This document shows, in pieces, positions 9,088-18,493 of a DNA stretch of 64,000 bases (its first letter is position 1; each line of letters starts with the position of its first letter). The notes under the pieces are model-generated. The model saw only the letters and a list, made by a program, of their open reading frames with translations. It had not been told where the DNA came from and searched no databases. The position numbers and the translations under genes were made by a program. Origin of the DNA: Pseudomonas sp. FEN (GTDB taxonomy: Bacteria; Pseudomonadota; Gammaproteobacteria; Pseudomonadales; Pseudomonadaceae). Location of the stretch: assembly GCF_904067045.1 (NCBI RefSeq), contig NZ_CAJFDC010000001.1, positions 806,001 through 870,000 on the forward strand, in the 5' to 3' direction.

Positions 9088-10362
9088 ATGCGGGATGAGT
9101 TCAACGACCCGTTGTGGCGCACCGTGCTGTCTGGCGCGCAGATGCTTTTCGTAGCCTTTGGCGCCCTGGTGTTGATGCCGCTGATTACCGGCCTCGACCC
9201 GAACGTCGCGCTGTTCACGGCGGGCCTGGGGACTCTGTTGTTCCAGCTTGTCACCGGACGCCAGGTGCCGGTGTTCCTGGCCTCGAGCTTTGCCTTTATC
9301 ACCCCGATCATCCTCGCCAAGGGCCAATTCGGCCTGGCGGCGACCATGGGTGGGGTGATGGCGGCCGGTTTCGTCTACACCTTCCTGGGCCTGGCGGTGA
9401 AGATCAAGGGCACCGGTTTCATCGACCGGCTGCTGCCACCGGTGGTGATCGGCCCGGTGATCATCTCCATCGGCCTGGCCATGGCGCCGATCGCCGCGAA
9501 CATGGCGATGGGCAAGGCCGGTGACGGCAGCGAACTGATCCATTACCAGACCGCCATGCTGATCTCGATGCCGGCCCTGCTGACCACCCTGATCGTGGCG
9601 GTGTTCGGCAAGGGTATTTTCCGCCTGGTGCCGATCATCTCCGGGGTCCTGGTGGGGTTTGCCATGTCGTTCTATTTCGGCGTGGTCGACACGGCGAAAA
9701 TCGCCGCCGCGCCCTGGTTCGCCCTGCCGCACTTCACCGCGCCGGAGTTCAACTGGCAGGCGATCCTGTTCATTGTCCCGGTGGCACTGGCCCCGGCCAT
9801 CGAGCACATCGGCGGAGTGATTGCGGTGGGCAGCGTGACCGGGCGCGATTACCTGAAGAAACCCGGCCTGCACCGTACCTTGCTCGGTGACGGTATCGCC
9901 ACCACGGCGGCCGGCCTGTTCGGCGGCCCCCCCAACACCACCTACGCCGAAGTGACGGGCGCGGTGATGCTGACCAAGAACTACAACCCGAAAATCATGA
10001 CCTGGGCGGCGATCTTCGCCATCAGCCTGGCCTTTATCGGCAAGTTCGGTGCGTTGTTGCAGAGCATTCCGGTGCCGGTGATGGGTGGGATCCTCTGCCT
10101 GCTGTTCGGCTCGATCGCGGCGGTGGGGATGAACACCCTGATCCGCCACAAGATCGACCTGGGCGAGGCGCGCAACCTGGTGATTGTGTCGGTGACCCTG
10201 GTGTTCGGCATCGGCGGTGTGTTGGTGGGCACCGGTACCGGACCGGATGACTTCGGGCTCAAGGGCATTGCGCTGTGCGCCGTGGTGGCGATTGCGCTGA
10301 ACCTGCTGTTGCCGGGTAATGACGGTTGGAAGAACAAAAAGGCCGACGAGCCGTTGTTGTAA
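9088..10362 (+). CDS. uraA: Uracil permease (NCS2 family)
   Basis: 424 residues from ATG 9088; the upp stop is at 9086. NCS2 hallmarks: FVAFGALVLMPLITGLDPN at the start, the substrate-site segment around ALAPAIEHIGGVIAVGSVTG, and GLFGGPPNTTYAEVTGAV. About fourteen membrane segments are expected. It is an inner-membrane proton symporter supplying uracil to Upp. A REPIN cluster follows the stop. Confidence 0.95.
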   Translation: MRDEFNDPLWRTVLSGAQMLFVAFGALVLMPLITGLDPNVALFTAGLGTLLFQLVTGRQVPVFLASSFAFITPIILAKGQFGLAATMGGVMAAGFVYTFLGLAVKIKGTGFIDRLLPPVVIGPVIISIGLAMAPIAANMAMGKAGDGSELIHYQTAMLISMPALLTTLIVAVFGKGIFRLVPIISGVLVGFAMSFYFGVVDTAKIAAAPWFALPHFTAPEFNWQAILFIVPVALAPAIEHIGGVIAVGSVTGRDYLKKPGLHRTLLGDGIATTAAGLFGGPPNTTYAEVTGAVMLTKNYNPKIMTWAAIFAISLAFIGKFGALLQSIPVPVMGGILCLLFGSIAAVGMNTLIRHKIDLGEARNLVIVSVTLVFGIGGVLVGTGTGPDDFGLKGIALCAVVAIALNLLLPGNDGWKNKKADEPLL

Positions 10363-10370
10363 GGCTCACG

Positions 10371-10535
10371 CTTGCTCGCCACAGGGCGCGGATGCCCCCT
10401 TGTGGCGAGCAGGCTTGCCCGCGCGGGGCTGCGCAGCAGCCGTAAAACCAGTGATTGCGTTCTGTCTGACACAATCAAGTCGCTGATTTCAGGGGCGCTT
10501 CGCAGCCCAGCGTGGGCAAGCCCGCTCGCCACACA
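10371..10535. repeat. REPIN cluster with long inverted arms
   Basis: The arm from about 10402 (GTGGCGAGCAGGCTTGCCC) and the arm ending about 10533 are near-inverted copies over some 36 bases, including a GGGCTGCG extension. A second inverted word, TGCTCGCCACA, lies at 10373-10383. This is a different REP subtype ('GTGGCGAGC') from those at 4 and 6 kb. Confidence 0.75.
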
Positions 10536-10571
10536 AGCCCACCTGCCACAAAAATGCACCAGGCGTTAAAT

Positions 10572-11597
10572 CTATAAGGCCAGCGGCGCCCGCTCGCACA
10601 GGGTATTCAACGCCGCCGCCCACTGCGGCTCATCATTCAGGCACGGCACCAGCACCAACTCCTCGCCCCCCGCCGCGACAAACTGCTCGCGCCCACGATC
10701 ACCGATCTCCTCCAGCGTCTCGATGCAGTCGGCAACGAACGCCGGGCACATCACCAGCAGTTTCTTCACCCCGGCCTTGGCCAATTCATCCAGGCGCGCC
10801 TCGGTATAGGGTTCGATCCACTTCGCCCGGCCCAACCGCGACTGGAACGACACCGACCATTGTCCCGGGGCCAAGCCCATGCGCTCGGCAAACCCCGCCG
10901 CCGCGCGCAGGCATTGGGCGCGGTAGCAGGTGGCGAGCACCACCGGCGAGGCGTTCTTGCAACAATCGGCATCCTTGAAACAATGACTGCCAGTGGGATC
11001 GAGCTTGGTCAGGTGACGCTCCGGCAAGCCGTGGAAACTCAGCAACAGGTGATCGAACCCCTGCGCCAGATACGGCCGGGCACTGGCCACCAGGGCATCG
11101 AGGTATTCCGGCTGGTCGTAGAACGGTTGCAGGATGGCAAATTGCATGTCGAACTTGCGTTCGCGCACCACCCGCCGGGCTTCTTCGATCACCGTGGTCA
11201 CGGTGCTGTCGGCGAACTGCGGATACAGCGGCGCCAGGGTCACCTTGCGGATGCCTTGCGCGGCCAGGCGGGTGAGTACCGCGTCAATCGATGGCTCGCC
11301 GTAACGCATCGCCAGTTCCACCGGGCCGTGGGTCCACTGCGCCGTCATCTGCTGCTGCAAACGACGACTGAGCACCACCAGTGGCGAGCCTTCTTCCCAC
11401 CAGATCGAGGCATAGGCATGCGCCGATTGTTCGGGACGCTTGATCAGGATCAGCGACACCAGCAAGCGCCGCACCGGCCACGGCAGGTCGATGACATAAG
11501 GATCCATCAGGAATTGATTGAGGTAGCTACGTACGTCCGCTACCGAAGTGGAAGCCGGAGAGCCCAGGTTGACCAGAAGCAAGGCGTGATCGGTCAT
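10572..11597 (-). CDS. hemH: Ferrochelatase
   Basis: 341 residues from ATG 11597 ([17 protein letters not shown]). The upstream in-frame extension overlaps the next gene and is not used. Active-site signatures are present: [11 protein letters not shown] with the metal-site His, and [13 protein letters not shown] with the conserved Glu. It inserts Fe2+ into protoporphyrin IX in the last step of haem synthesis, at the inner face of the membrane. The TIGR01777 gene lies 13 bases upstream on the same strand, so the two are likely one transcript. Confidence 0.95.
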   Translation of the reverse strand: MTDHALLLVNLGSPASTSVADVRSYLNQFLMDPYVIDLPWPVRRLLVSLILIKRPEQSAHAYASIWWEEGSPLVVLSRRLQQQMTAQWTHGPVELAMRYGEPSIDAVLTRLAAQGIRKVTLAPLYPQFADSTVTTVIEEARRVVRERKFDMQFAILQPFYDQPEYLDALVASARPYLAQGFDHLLLSFHGLPERHLTKLDPTGSHCFKDADCCKNASPVVLATCYRAQCLRAAAGFAERMGLAPGQWSVSFQSRLGRAKWIEPYTEARLDELAKAGVKKLLVMCPAFVADCIETLEEIGDRGREQFVAAGGEELVLVPCLNDEPQWAAALNTLCERAPLAL

Positions 11598-11610
11598 GCA
11601 ACGTCCTATT

Positions 11611-12513
11611 TCAGAGGCGACCCGACAGATCGTCGAGGGCCGCGGGCAGATCGGTAAACTGAAAAACAAATCCCGCCGCCAACAGCCGGGCCGGCGTCGC
11701 GCGCTGCCCACCGAGCAGTAACAGCGACAACTCGCCCAGACCCAGGCGCAAGACAAACGCCGGCAGCGCAAGCAGCGCCGGACGATGCAAGACCTTGCCC
11801 AGCGCCCTGGCGAACGCCTTGTTGCGAACCGGCTTGGGTGCGCAGGCATTATAAGGACCGCTGGCGTCACTGCGATGCAGAAGAAAATCAATCAGGGCGA
11901 TTTGATCGCGCACATGAATCCACGGCATCCACTGCCGGCCATTGCCAATCGGGCCTCCCAGCCCCAGCTTGAACGGCAGCAACAGGCGCGACAAAAAGCC
12001 GCCCTCGGCCGCCAGCACCAAACCGGTCCGCACCAGCACCACGCGGATCCCCAGGGCTTCGGCGCGCTGCGCGGTTTCTTCCCAGGCAATACACAAGCGG
12101 CTGGCGAAATCTTCGCTCACCGGCGACGAATCCTCGGTCAGCTCGCGCTCGCCACCATCGCCGTACCAGCCTATCGCCGAAGCGGAAATCAACACCGCGG
12201 GACGCTGCTCACGGCCCTCCAACCAGGCCAGCAGGGTTTCGCTCAACTGGATCCGGCTACTCCACAGCAACGCCTTGCGCCTGCGGGTCCAGAGCCGGTC
12301 GGCAATCGGCGCGCCGGCCAGGTTGATCACCGCGTCCAGCGGCTCGCCGGTCAGGTCCTCGAGATGTCGCACGCCACGCACCTGCGCGCCGCACAAACGC
12401 GCCACCTGCTCGGGTCGACGACTCCATACCGTCAGCCGATGTCCCTGCGCCAACCAGTGTTCACACAGTTGACGCCCGATCAAACCAGTACCGCCGGTCA
12501 GCAATATGTGCAT
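11611..12513 (-). CDS. TIGR01777-family NAD(P)-binding epimerase-like protein
   Basis: 300 residues. An N-terminal Rossmann motif [16 protein letters not shown] is followed by [16 protein letters not shown] (in place of the usual YxxxK region) and a C-terminal DUF1731-type tail ([22 protein letters not shown]). This is the extended-SDR TIGR01777 family, of unknown substrate. It is divergent from the renalase-like gene and probably shares a regulatory region with it, as well as a transcript with hemH. Confidence 0.88.
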   Translation of the reverse strand: MHILLTGGTGLIGRQLCEHWLAQGHRLTVWSRRPEQVARLCGAQVRGVRHLEDLTGEPLDAVINLAGAPIADRLWTRRRKALLWSSRIQLSETLLAWLEGREQRPAVLISASAIGWYGDGGERELTEDSSPVSEDFASRLCIAWEETAQRAEALGIRVVLVRTGLVLAAEGGFLSRLLLPFKLGLGGPIGNGRQWMPWIHVRDQIALIDFLLHRSDASGPYNACAPKPVRNKAFARALGKVLHRPALLALPAFVLRLGLGELSLLLLGGQRATPARLLAAGFVFQFTDLPAALDDLSGRL

Positions 12514-12636
12514 GAGTTCGTCCTCGCGTAACGTTTTGTCGAAAGCGTTAGTCTATTTTTATAAGCAGGGCTCTTTTCTCTCGACAGATATTTGCTTTAA
12601 CAATAGGACAGTGTGAATCGACAGGCAGGTCGCAAC

Positions 12637-12662
12637 TTATACCAAAAAACAAGATTGTACAG
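12637..12662 (+). promoter_or_regulatory. Candidate MerR-type operator pair before the renalase-like gene
   Basis: TTATACCA (12637-12644) and TTGTACAG (12655-12662) start 18 bases apart. This is the same spacing as the TTGTACAA pairs upstream of the ybgA-like gene. The second box overlaps a possible -35 (TTGTAC) with a weak -10, TAGTCT, 17 bases on. The link to the local MerR regulator is inferred. Confidence 0.45.
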
Positions 12663-12697
12663 GTTTTGCTGACGGCGTAGTCTGTGCTGACAGGTAA

Positions 12698-13908
<1,211 letters not shown>

Positions 13909-13925
13909 TCGCCTCCCGCGCAAAC

Positions 13926-14000
13926 TTGTACAAATAATTTGACTTGTACAATGCAGTGCCTATGATGAGTTTAGTTGTACAAGAAAACCTTCTTGTACAA
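13926..14000. promoter_or_regulatory. Operator array: four TTGTACAA palindromes, spaced 18-31-18
   Basis: The 8-base palindrome TTGTACAA occurs four times, at 13926-13933, 13944-13951, 13975-13982 and 13993-14000. Start-to-start distances are 18, 31 and 18 bases. The two inner copies straddle the promoter: box 2 overlaps the end of the -35 and box 3 lies just past the -10. TGTACA-type words are known sites of the LitR/CarH group of MerR regulators, and a MerR gene is second in the operon. The arrangement suggests two dimer pairs, or a looped tetramer, repressing in the dark. Confidence 0.75.
13939..13966 (+). promoter_or_regulatory. Promoter of the ybgA-merR-phrB operon
   Basis: TTGACT (13939-13944), a 16-base spacer and TATGAT (13961-13966) form a good sigma-70 promoter embedded in the TTGTACAA array. 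It would start transcription near 13973, about 50 bases before the ybgA-like ATG. Confidence 0.6.
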
Positions 14001-14021
14001 GTATTTCTCTCGAGGCTCCCC

Positions 14022-14987
14022 ATGTCCGCCACCACCAAGTTGCCGCGCAAACCCAGAATCGCCATCAGCGCCTGCCTGCTGGGCATTGAGGTGCGCTACA
14101 ACGGAGGACACAAGGAATCGCGGCTGTGCAGCCACACCCTCAGCCAATACTTCGACTTCATTGCACTGTGTCCGGAAGCGGCCATTGGCCTGGGCATTCC
14201 CCGCGAGCCGATTCGTCTGGTGGGTGATGCGCGGCAACCGCGGGCCGTGGGCAGCGTGCATGTCGAAACGGACGTGACCCAAGCGCTGGCCGACTATGGC
14301 GACCAGATGGCCGATGCGCTGGGGGATATCTGCGGCTATATCTTCATGCAGAAGTCACCCTCCTGTGGACTGGAGCGGGTCAAGGTCTATCAGGACAACG
14401 GCAGGCCCGCCGAAGACGGACGCGGCATCTATGCCCAGGCGTTTTGCGCCAAACACCCCGACTTGCCGGTGGAGGAAGACGGCCGCCTGAACGATGCGGT
14501 CTTGCGGGAAAACTTCCTGACCCGGGTCTTCGCCTACGCGGCCTGGCAGGAACTGCGCCAAGCCGGCCTCAGCCGCCGCGGCCTGACCGAGTTCCACGCC
14601 CGCTACAAATACCTGCTGATGGCCCATAACCCAGTGCAGTACAAGGCACTCGGCAAGCTACTGGGCAGCATGGGCAAGGCCGATGCCGAAACCGTCGGAC
14701 CACGCTATTTCAGCCAATTGATGGCCGCCCTGAAAAAATGCGCGACCCGCCGCACCCACAGTAATGTCCTGCAACACCTCACCGGCTACCTGAAACACGC
14801 CATCAGCGCCGAGGACAAACAGGAAATGCAGCAGGTCATCGGCCAATACCACCAGGGCATCGTGCCACTGGTGGTGCCCTTGACGCTGCTCAAGCACCAC
14901 TTTCGCCAACACCCCGATGCCTATATCGCCCACCAGGTGTACCTGCAGCCACACCCGGAAAACCTCAGCCTGCGCAATGCCATCTGA
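14022..14987 (+). CDS. YbgA-like protein (DUF523 + DUF1722)
   Basis: 321 residues from ATG 14022, preceded by CGAGG. The N-terminal half is DUF523, with cysteine motifs ISACLLGIEVRYNGGHKES and QKSPSCGLERVKVY. The C-terminal half (about residue 195 on) is DUF1722, helical, with FHARYKYLLMAHNP. The fused form is typical of pseudomonads and sits beside photolyase. The biochemical role is unknown; cysteine spacing suggests a metal or Fe-S site. It is the first gene of an operon whose second gene, merR, begins 2 bases after its stop. Confidence 0.88.
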   Translation: MSATTKLPRKPRIAISACLLGIEVRYNGGHKESRLCSHTLSQYFDFIALCPEAAIGLGIPREPIRLVGDARQPRAVGSVHVETDVTQALADYGDQMADALGDICGYIFMQKSPSCGLERVKVYQDNGRPAEDGRGIYAQAFCAKHPDLPVEEDGRLNDAVLRENFLTRVFAYAAWQELRQAGLSRRGLTEFHARYKYLLMAHNPVQYKALGKLLGSMGKADAETVGPRYFSQLMAALKKCATRRTHSNVLQHLTGYLKHAISAEDKQEMQQVIGQYHQGIVPLVVPLTLLKHHFRQHPDAYIAHQVYLQPHPENLSLRNAI

Positions 14988-14988
14988 G

Positions 14989-15912
14989 ATGACCGACTCC
15001 CTCGAAGTGCCCGTCGATTACGCCAGCGCTCTGGCCCTGGGCTGGTTGCCCATTCGCGAAGTGGCCCGGCAAACCGGCGTCAATGCCGTGACCCTGCGAG
15101 CCTGGGAACGCCGCTATGGCCTGGTGACGCCACACCGCACGACCAAGGGCCATCGGCTGTTTTGCGCCGAGCACGTGCAACGTATCCAGGCCATCGTGAC
15201 CTGGCTCAACCGCGGGGTCGCGGTCAGCCAGATCAAGCAACTGCTCGATAGCAGTCCGACACCGCTCGAGTCGCCCGGCAACGACTGGCAGGCCTTGCGC
15301 CAGGACCTGGTCCGGGCCATCAGTCAACTGGCCGAGCGTCAGATCGATGAGCGTTTCAACCAGGCCATGTCGCTCTACCCGCCGCGTACCTTGTGCGAAC
15401 GGTTGCTGATGCCGCTGCTGGTGGAACTCGAGCAACGCTGGCGGGGCCAGTTCGGCGCGCAGATGGAGCAGACGTTCTTCTACACCTGGCTGCGCAGCAA
15501 GCTGGGGGCACGGATCTACCACAACAACCGGCAACTCAAGGGACCGCCCGTGCTACTGGTCAACCATTCGGACCTGCCCCTGGAACCTCATCTGTGGCTG
15601 ACCGCCTGGCTGGTGAGCAGTGCCGACTGTCCGGTGGAAGTCTTCGACTGGCCATTGCCGGCCGGCGAACTGGTCCTGGCGAGCGAGTACCTCAAGAGTC
15701 GTGCCGTGGTGCTGTATTCGAGCAAGGCCATGAACCTGACGGCCCTCGCCAGGCTGCGCGGCAATATCCACTGTCCGCTCGTCGTTGCCGGACTGACGGT
15801 GTGCATCCATTTTGCCGAGTTGTCCGCAAGTACCCGGGAGAGCAGCGACATGACCCTGGCAGAAGACCCGTTGTCCGCCTACCAGAGCCTGACCCGGCGC
15901 GGACTGATCTAG
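14989..15912 (+). CDS. MerR-family regulator, LitR-like without B12 ligand motif
   Basis: 307 residues. The N-terminal MerR winged helix reads PIREVARQTGVNAVTLRAWERRYGLVTPHRT. The C-terminal part follows the CarH/LitR layout (four-helix bundle then Rossmann-like cobalamin domain). The light-sensing W-x9-EH motif of CarH is changed to a W-x8-EQ sequence (WRGQFGAQMEQTFF), and no ExHxxG cobalamin ligand is seen. It therefore resembles the B12-independent LitR class of P. putida, which I recall acts with a short LOV photoreceptor; no LOV gene is in this window. It is likely the repressor binding the TTGTACAA boxes. The start at 14989 gives TGAGATG coupling; an ATG at 14977 is possible. Confidence 0.85.
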   Translation: MTDSLEVPVDYASALALGWLPIREVARQTGVNAVTLRAWERRYGLVTPHRTTKGHRLFCAEHVQRIQAIVTWLNRGVAVSQIKQLLDSSPTPLESPGNDWQALRQDLVRAISQLAERQIDERFNQAMSLYPPRTLCERLLMPLLVELEQRWRGQFGAQMEQTFFYTWLRSKLGARIYHNNRQLKGPPVLLVNHSDLPLEPHLWLTAWLVSSADCPVEVFDWPLPAGELVLASEYLKSRAVVLYSSKAMNLTALARLRGNIHCPLVVAGLTVCIHFAELSASTRESSDMTLAEDPLSAYQSLTRRGLI

Positions 15913-15941
15913 CCCCCTCACCCATGACTCAAGGAATGGCT

Positions 15942-17435
15942 ATGCAACTGTTCTGGCTGCGCAGCGATTTGCGCCTGCACGATAATACCGCCCTGGCCGC
16001 CGCTGCCGGGCGGGGGCCGACGATCGCCCTGTACCTGATAACCCCCGGGCAATGGCGGCTTCACGACGATGCGCCCTGCAAGGTCGACTTCTGGCTGCGT
16101 AACCTGCGGGTACTGAGCCAGACGCTGGCGGCGTTGAATATCCCGCTGCTGATCCGTCAGGCTCCGACCTGGGATCAGGTGCCCGAAGTGCTGCGCACGC
16201 TGTGCCAGTCGCTCAAAGTCGCGGCCGTGCACGTCAACGAAGAGTACGGTGTTCATGAAAGCCGCCGCGATCAAGCGGTTGCGCGCCGACTTGAAAGCGA
16301 CGGCGTGAGCTTTCACAGTCACCTCGATCAACTGTTCTTCAAGCCCGGCAGCGTACTGACCCGCGGCGGCACCTATTTCCAGGTTTTCAGCCAGTTCCGC
16401 AAGGTCTGCCACAGCCGCCTGCACAGCGCCTTGCCGCGCCTGGTCGAGGCGCCCAAAGCCCAGTCGGCACTGACCATCAAGGCCGATCCGGTGCCCGTCG
16501 CGGTCGAAGGATTCGCCCCCCCCAGCCAGGCCTTGCGCAACCTCTGGCCGGCCGGTGAGGACGAGGCCCGGCGACGCCTGGCGAGCTTCGCCGAGCAACG
16601 GATCGAGCACTACCAGAGCGAACGCGATTTCCCGGCCAAACCCGGTACCAGCCAATTATCGGCCTACCTCGCCGCCGGGGTGATCTCGCCCCGCCAGTGC
16701 CTGCATGCCGCCCTGCAAAGCAACCGGGGCGAATTCGAAAGCGGTAATGCCGGTAGCCTCAGCTGGATCAACGAACTGCTCTGGCGCGAGTTCTACAAGC
16801 ACATTCTGGTGGGCTACCCACGGGTCTCGAAGCAGCGCGCCTTCCGCCCGGAAACCGAAGCCCTGGCCTGGCGCCAGGCGCCGGAAGAGCTGGCGGCCTG
16901 GCAGGAGGCGCGCACCGGCCTGCCGATCATCGACGCGGCCATGCGCCAGTTGCTGGAAACCGGCTGGATGCACAACCGCCTGCGGATGATCGTGGCGATG
17001 TTCCTGACCAAGAACCTGTTGATCGACTGGCGCGAAGGCGAGCGCTTCTTCATGCGCCACCTGATCGACGGCGACCTGGCGGCCAACAACGGCGGCTGGC
17101 AATGGAGCGCGTCCACCGGCACCGACGCGGCGCCCTACTTCCGGATTTTCAACCCGCTGAGCCAATCGGAAAAATTCGACCGCGAAGGGCGATTCATCAA
17201 GCACTGGTTGCCGGAACTGGCCGGCCTGGACCCAAAGGCTGTGCATAACCCCGCAGTCCTCGGTGGCCTGTTCGGCGTGGCAAGTTATCCACAGCCCATG
17301 GTCGATCTGGTCCGTAGTCGTGAGCGCGCCCTTGCGGCGTTCAGGAACCTGCCAACCCGGATGGATGTCGCAAGTGTACCTGGATTGGATTCCCGCCCCC
17401 TTTCGCTCGCCGCCTTGTCCAGTCGAACAAAGTGA
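15942..17435 (+). CDS. phrB: Deoxyribodipyrimidine photolyase
   Basis: 497 residues from ATG 15942, chosen because AAGGA lies 6 bases upstream and MQLFWLRSDLRLHDNTAL is the usual start. The N-terminal domain binds the antenna chromophore. The C-terminal FAD domain carries GTSQLSAYLAAGVISPRQC, ELLWREFYKHIL, GLPIIDAAMRQLLETGWMHNR and WQWSASTGTDAAPYFRIFNP. It repairs cyclobutane pyrimidine dimers using light. The last 25 or so residues after AAFRNLPTR look unlike the family and may be readthrough into degenerate sequence. It lies in a light-associated operon after ybgA and merR. Confidence 0.95.
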   Translation: MQLFWLRSDLRLHDNTALAAAAGRGPTIALYLITPGQWRLHDDAPCKVDFWLRNLRVLSQTLAALNIPLLIRQAPTWDQVPEVLRTLCQSLKVAAVHVNEEYGVHESRRDQAVARRLESDGVSFHSHLDQLFFKPGSVLTRGGTYFQVFSQFRKVCHSRLHSALPRLVEAPKAQSALTIKADPVPVAVEGFAPPSQALRNLWPAGEDEARRRLASFAEQRIEHYQSERDFPAKPGTSQLSAYLAAGVISPRQCLHAALQSNRGEFESGNAGSLSWINELLWREFYKHILVGYPRVSKQRAFRPETEALAWRQAPEELAAWQEARTGLPIIDAAMRQLLETGWMHNRLRMIVAMFLTKNLLIDWREGERFFMRHLIDGDLAANNGGWQWSASTGTDAAPYFRIFNPLSQSEKFDREGRFIKHWLPELAGLDPKAVHNPAVLGGLFGVASYPQPMVDLVRSRERALAAFRNLPTRMDVASVPGLDSRPLSLAALSSRTK

Positions 17436-17614
17436 TCCAACTGCGCCGGCACATGAGCTATCGTCATCCAGGACTGGCCAGGGGAAGGCCTATTCAAGCC
17501 GAGGGTGGTTCGCATCTGCTGTGGTTCGACAACATACGTCGATGTCGGGACATTGTTGTATGACCACACGCCGGTTCCGGGTCATGCAACAGCCTGGTTG
17601 AACAGGAGAATGGG

Positions 17615-18397
17615 ATGAGCATTACACCTCCACGACGCATCTGGCTCACGGGCGCCGGCGTCGGCATCGGCGCGGCCATCGCCGAAGTCCTGCTCAGGAA
17701 CGGTATGCAACTGGCCGCCAGCGCCCGCAGCGTCGAACCGCTGCGAGCCCTTGGCAAACGTTATCCCGAGCAACTGCTGTTGGTACCTGGAAACCTGATC
17801 GACAGCCAGCAAGTGCGGGAAATCGGTGAGCGCATCACCCGGGCCTGGGGCGCCCTGGACACGCTGATTCTCAATGCCGGGACCTGTGAATATGTCGATA
17901 CCCAGCCGTTCGATGCCTCGATCATCGAACGACTGGCGCGCACCAACCTGCTGGCCAGCAGCTACTGCATCGACGTCGCCTTACCGCTGCTCCGATCCGG
18001 CCACCAGCCGCATCTGGTGGGTATCGCCAGCTCGGCCACCTTCCTGCCGTTACCCCAGGCCGAAGCCCACGGTGCGTCAAAGGCCGGCATGCGTGATCTG
18101 TTTGAGTCCCTGCGCATCGACCTGGCCGACGAAGGCATTGCCGTCACTCTGGTCAGTCCCGGTTTCATCGACCCCCCGCGGCCCCAGAGAAACAACCTCC
18201 CCATGCCGCTACGCTGGTCCGCCGAGAAATCCGCCGAGCATATCTGTGAGAAGCTCAAGCAGCGGCCCTTGGAAATTGCCTTTCCAGCGCTGTTCATGAG
18301 CGGTCTCTGGCCTCTCACACAGCGGGACCAACAGCCACAACCGACCGTCGGTAAACGCCGGGCACACACTACGAACCATGACAAGGGCCAATCATGA
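17615..18397 (+). CDS. Short-chain dehydrogenase with catalytic Tyr replaced by His
   Basis: 260 residues. The cofactor motif TGAGVGIGAA and the NAG motif (ILNAGTCEY) are intact. The active-site stretch reads SSATFLPLPQAEAHGASK: Ser138 and Lys156 are in register, but the position that should be Tyr (Y-x3-K) is His152, codon CAC at 18068-18070, one transition from TAC. The C-terminal 50 residues after PLEIAFPALF also look degraded. This SDR normally follows photolyase in pseudomonads, with further genes behind it. Here its stop overlaps an orphan ATG (ATGA, 18394-18397) and the downstream genes are missing. It is probably losing function. Confidence 0.8.
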   Translation: MSITPPRRIWLTGAGVGIGAAIAEVLLRNGMQLAASARSVEPLRALGKRYPEQLLLVPGNLIDSQQVREIGERITRAWGALDTLILNAGTCEYVDTQPFDASIIERLARTNLLASSYCIDVALPLLRSGHQPHLVGIASSATFLPLPQAEAHGASKAGMRDLFESLRIDLADEGIAVTLVSPGFIDPPRPQRNNLPMPLRWSAEKSAEHICEKLKQRPLEIAFPALFMSGLWPLTQRDQQPQPTVGKRRAHTTNHDKGQS

Positions 18398-18493
18398 GCG
18401 TTGCCCGGACAGCCTTGCCCCGCGAACGGCTCGGGCGCCGCGCAAGCCCGACAGGACAACGTCCCCACGCGGATCGCGGGCCGCCATCCCCCA

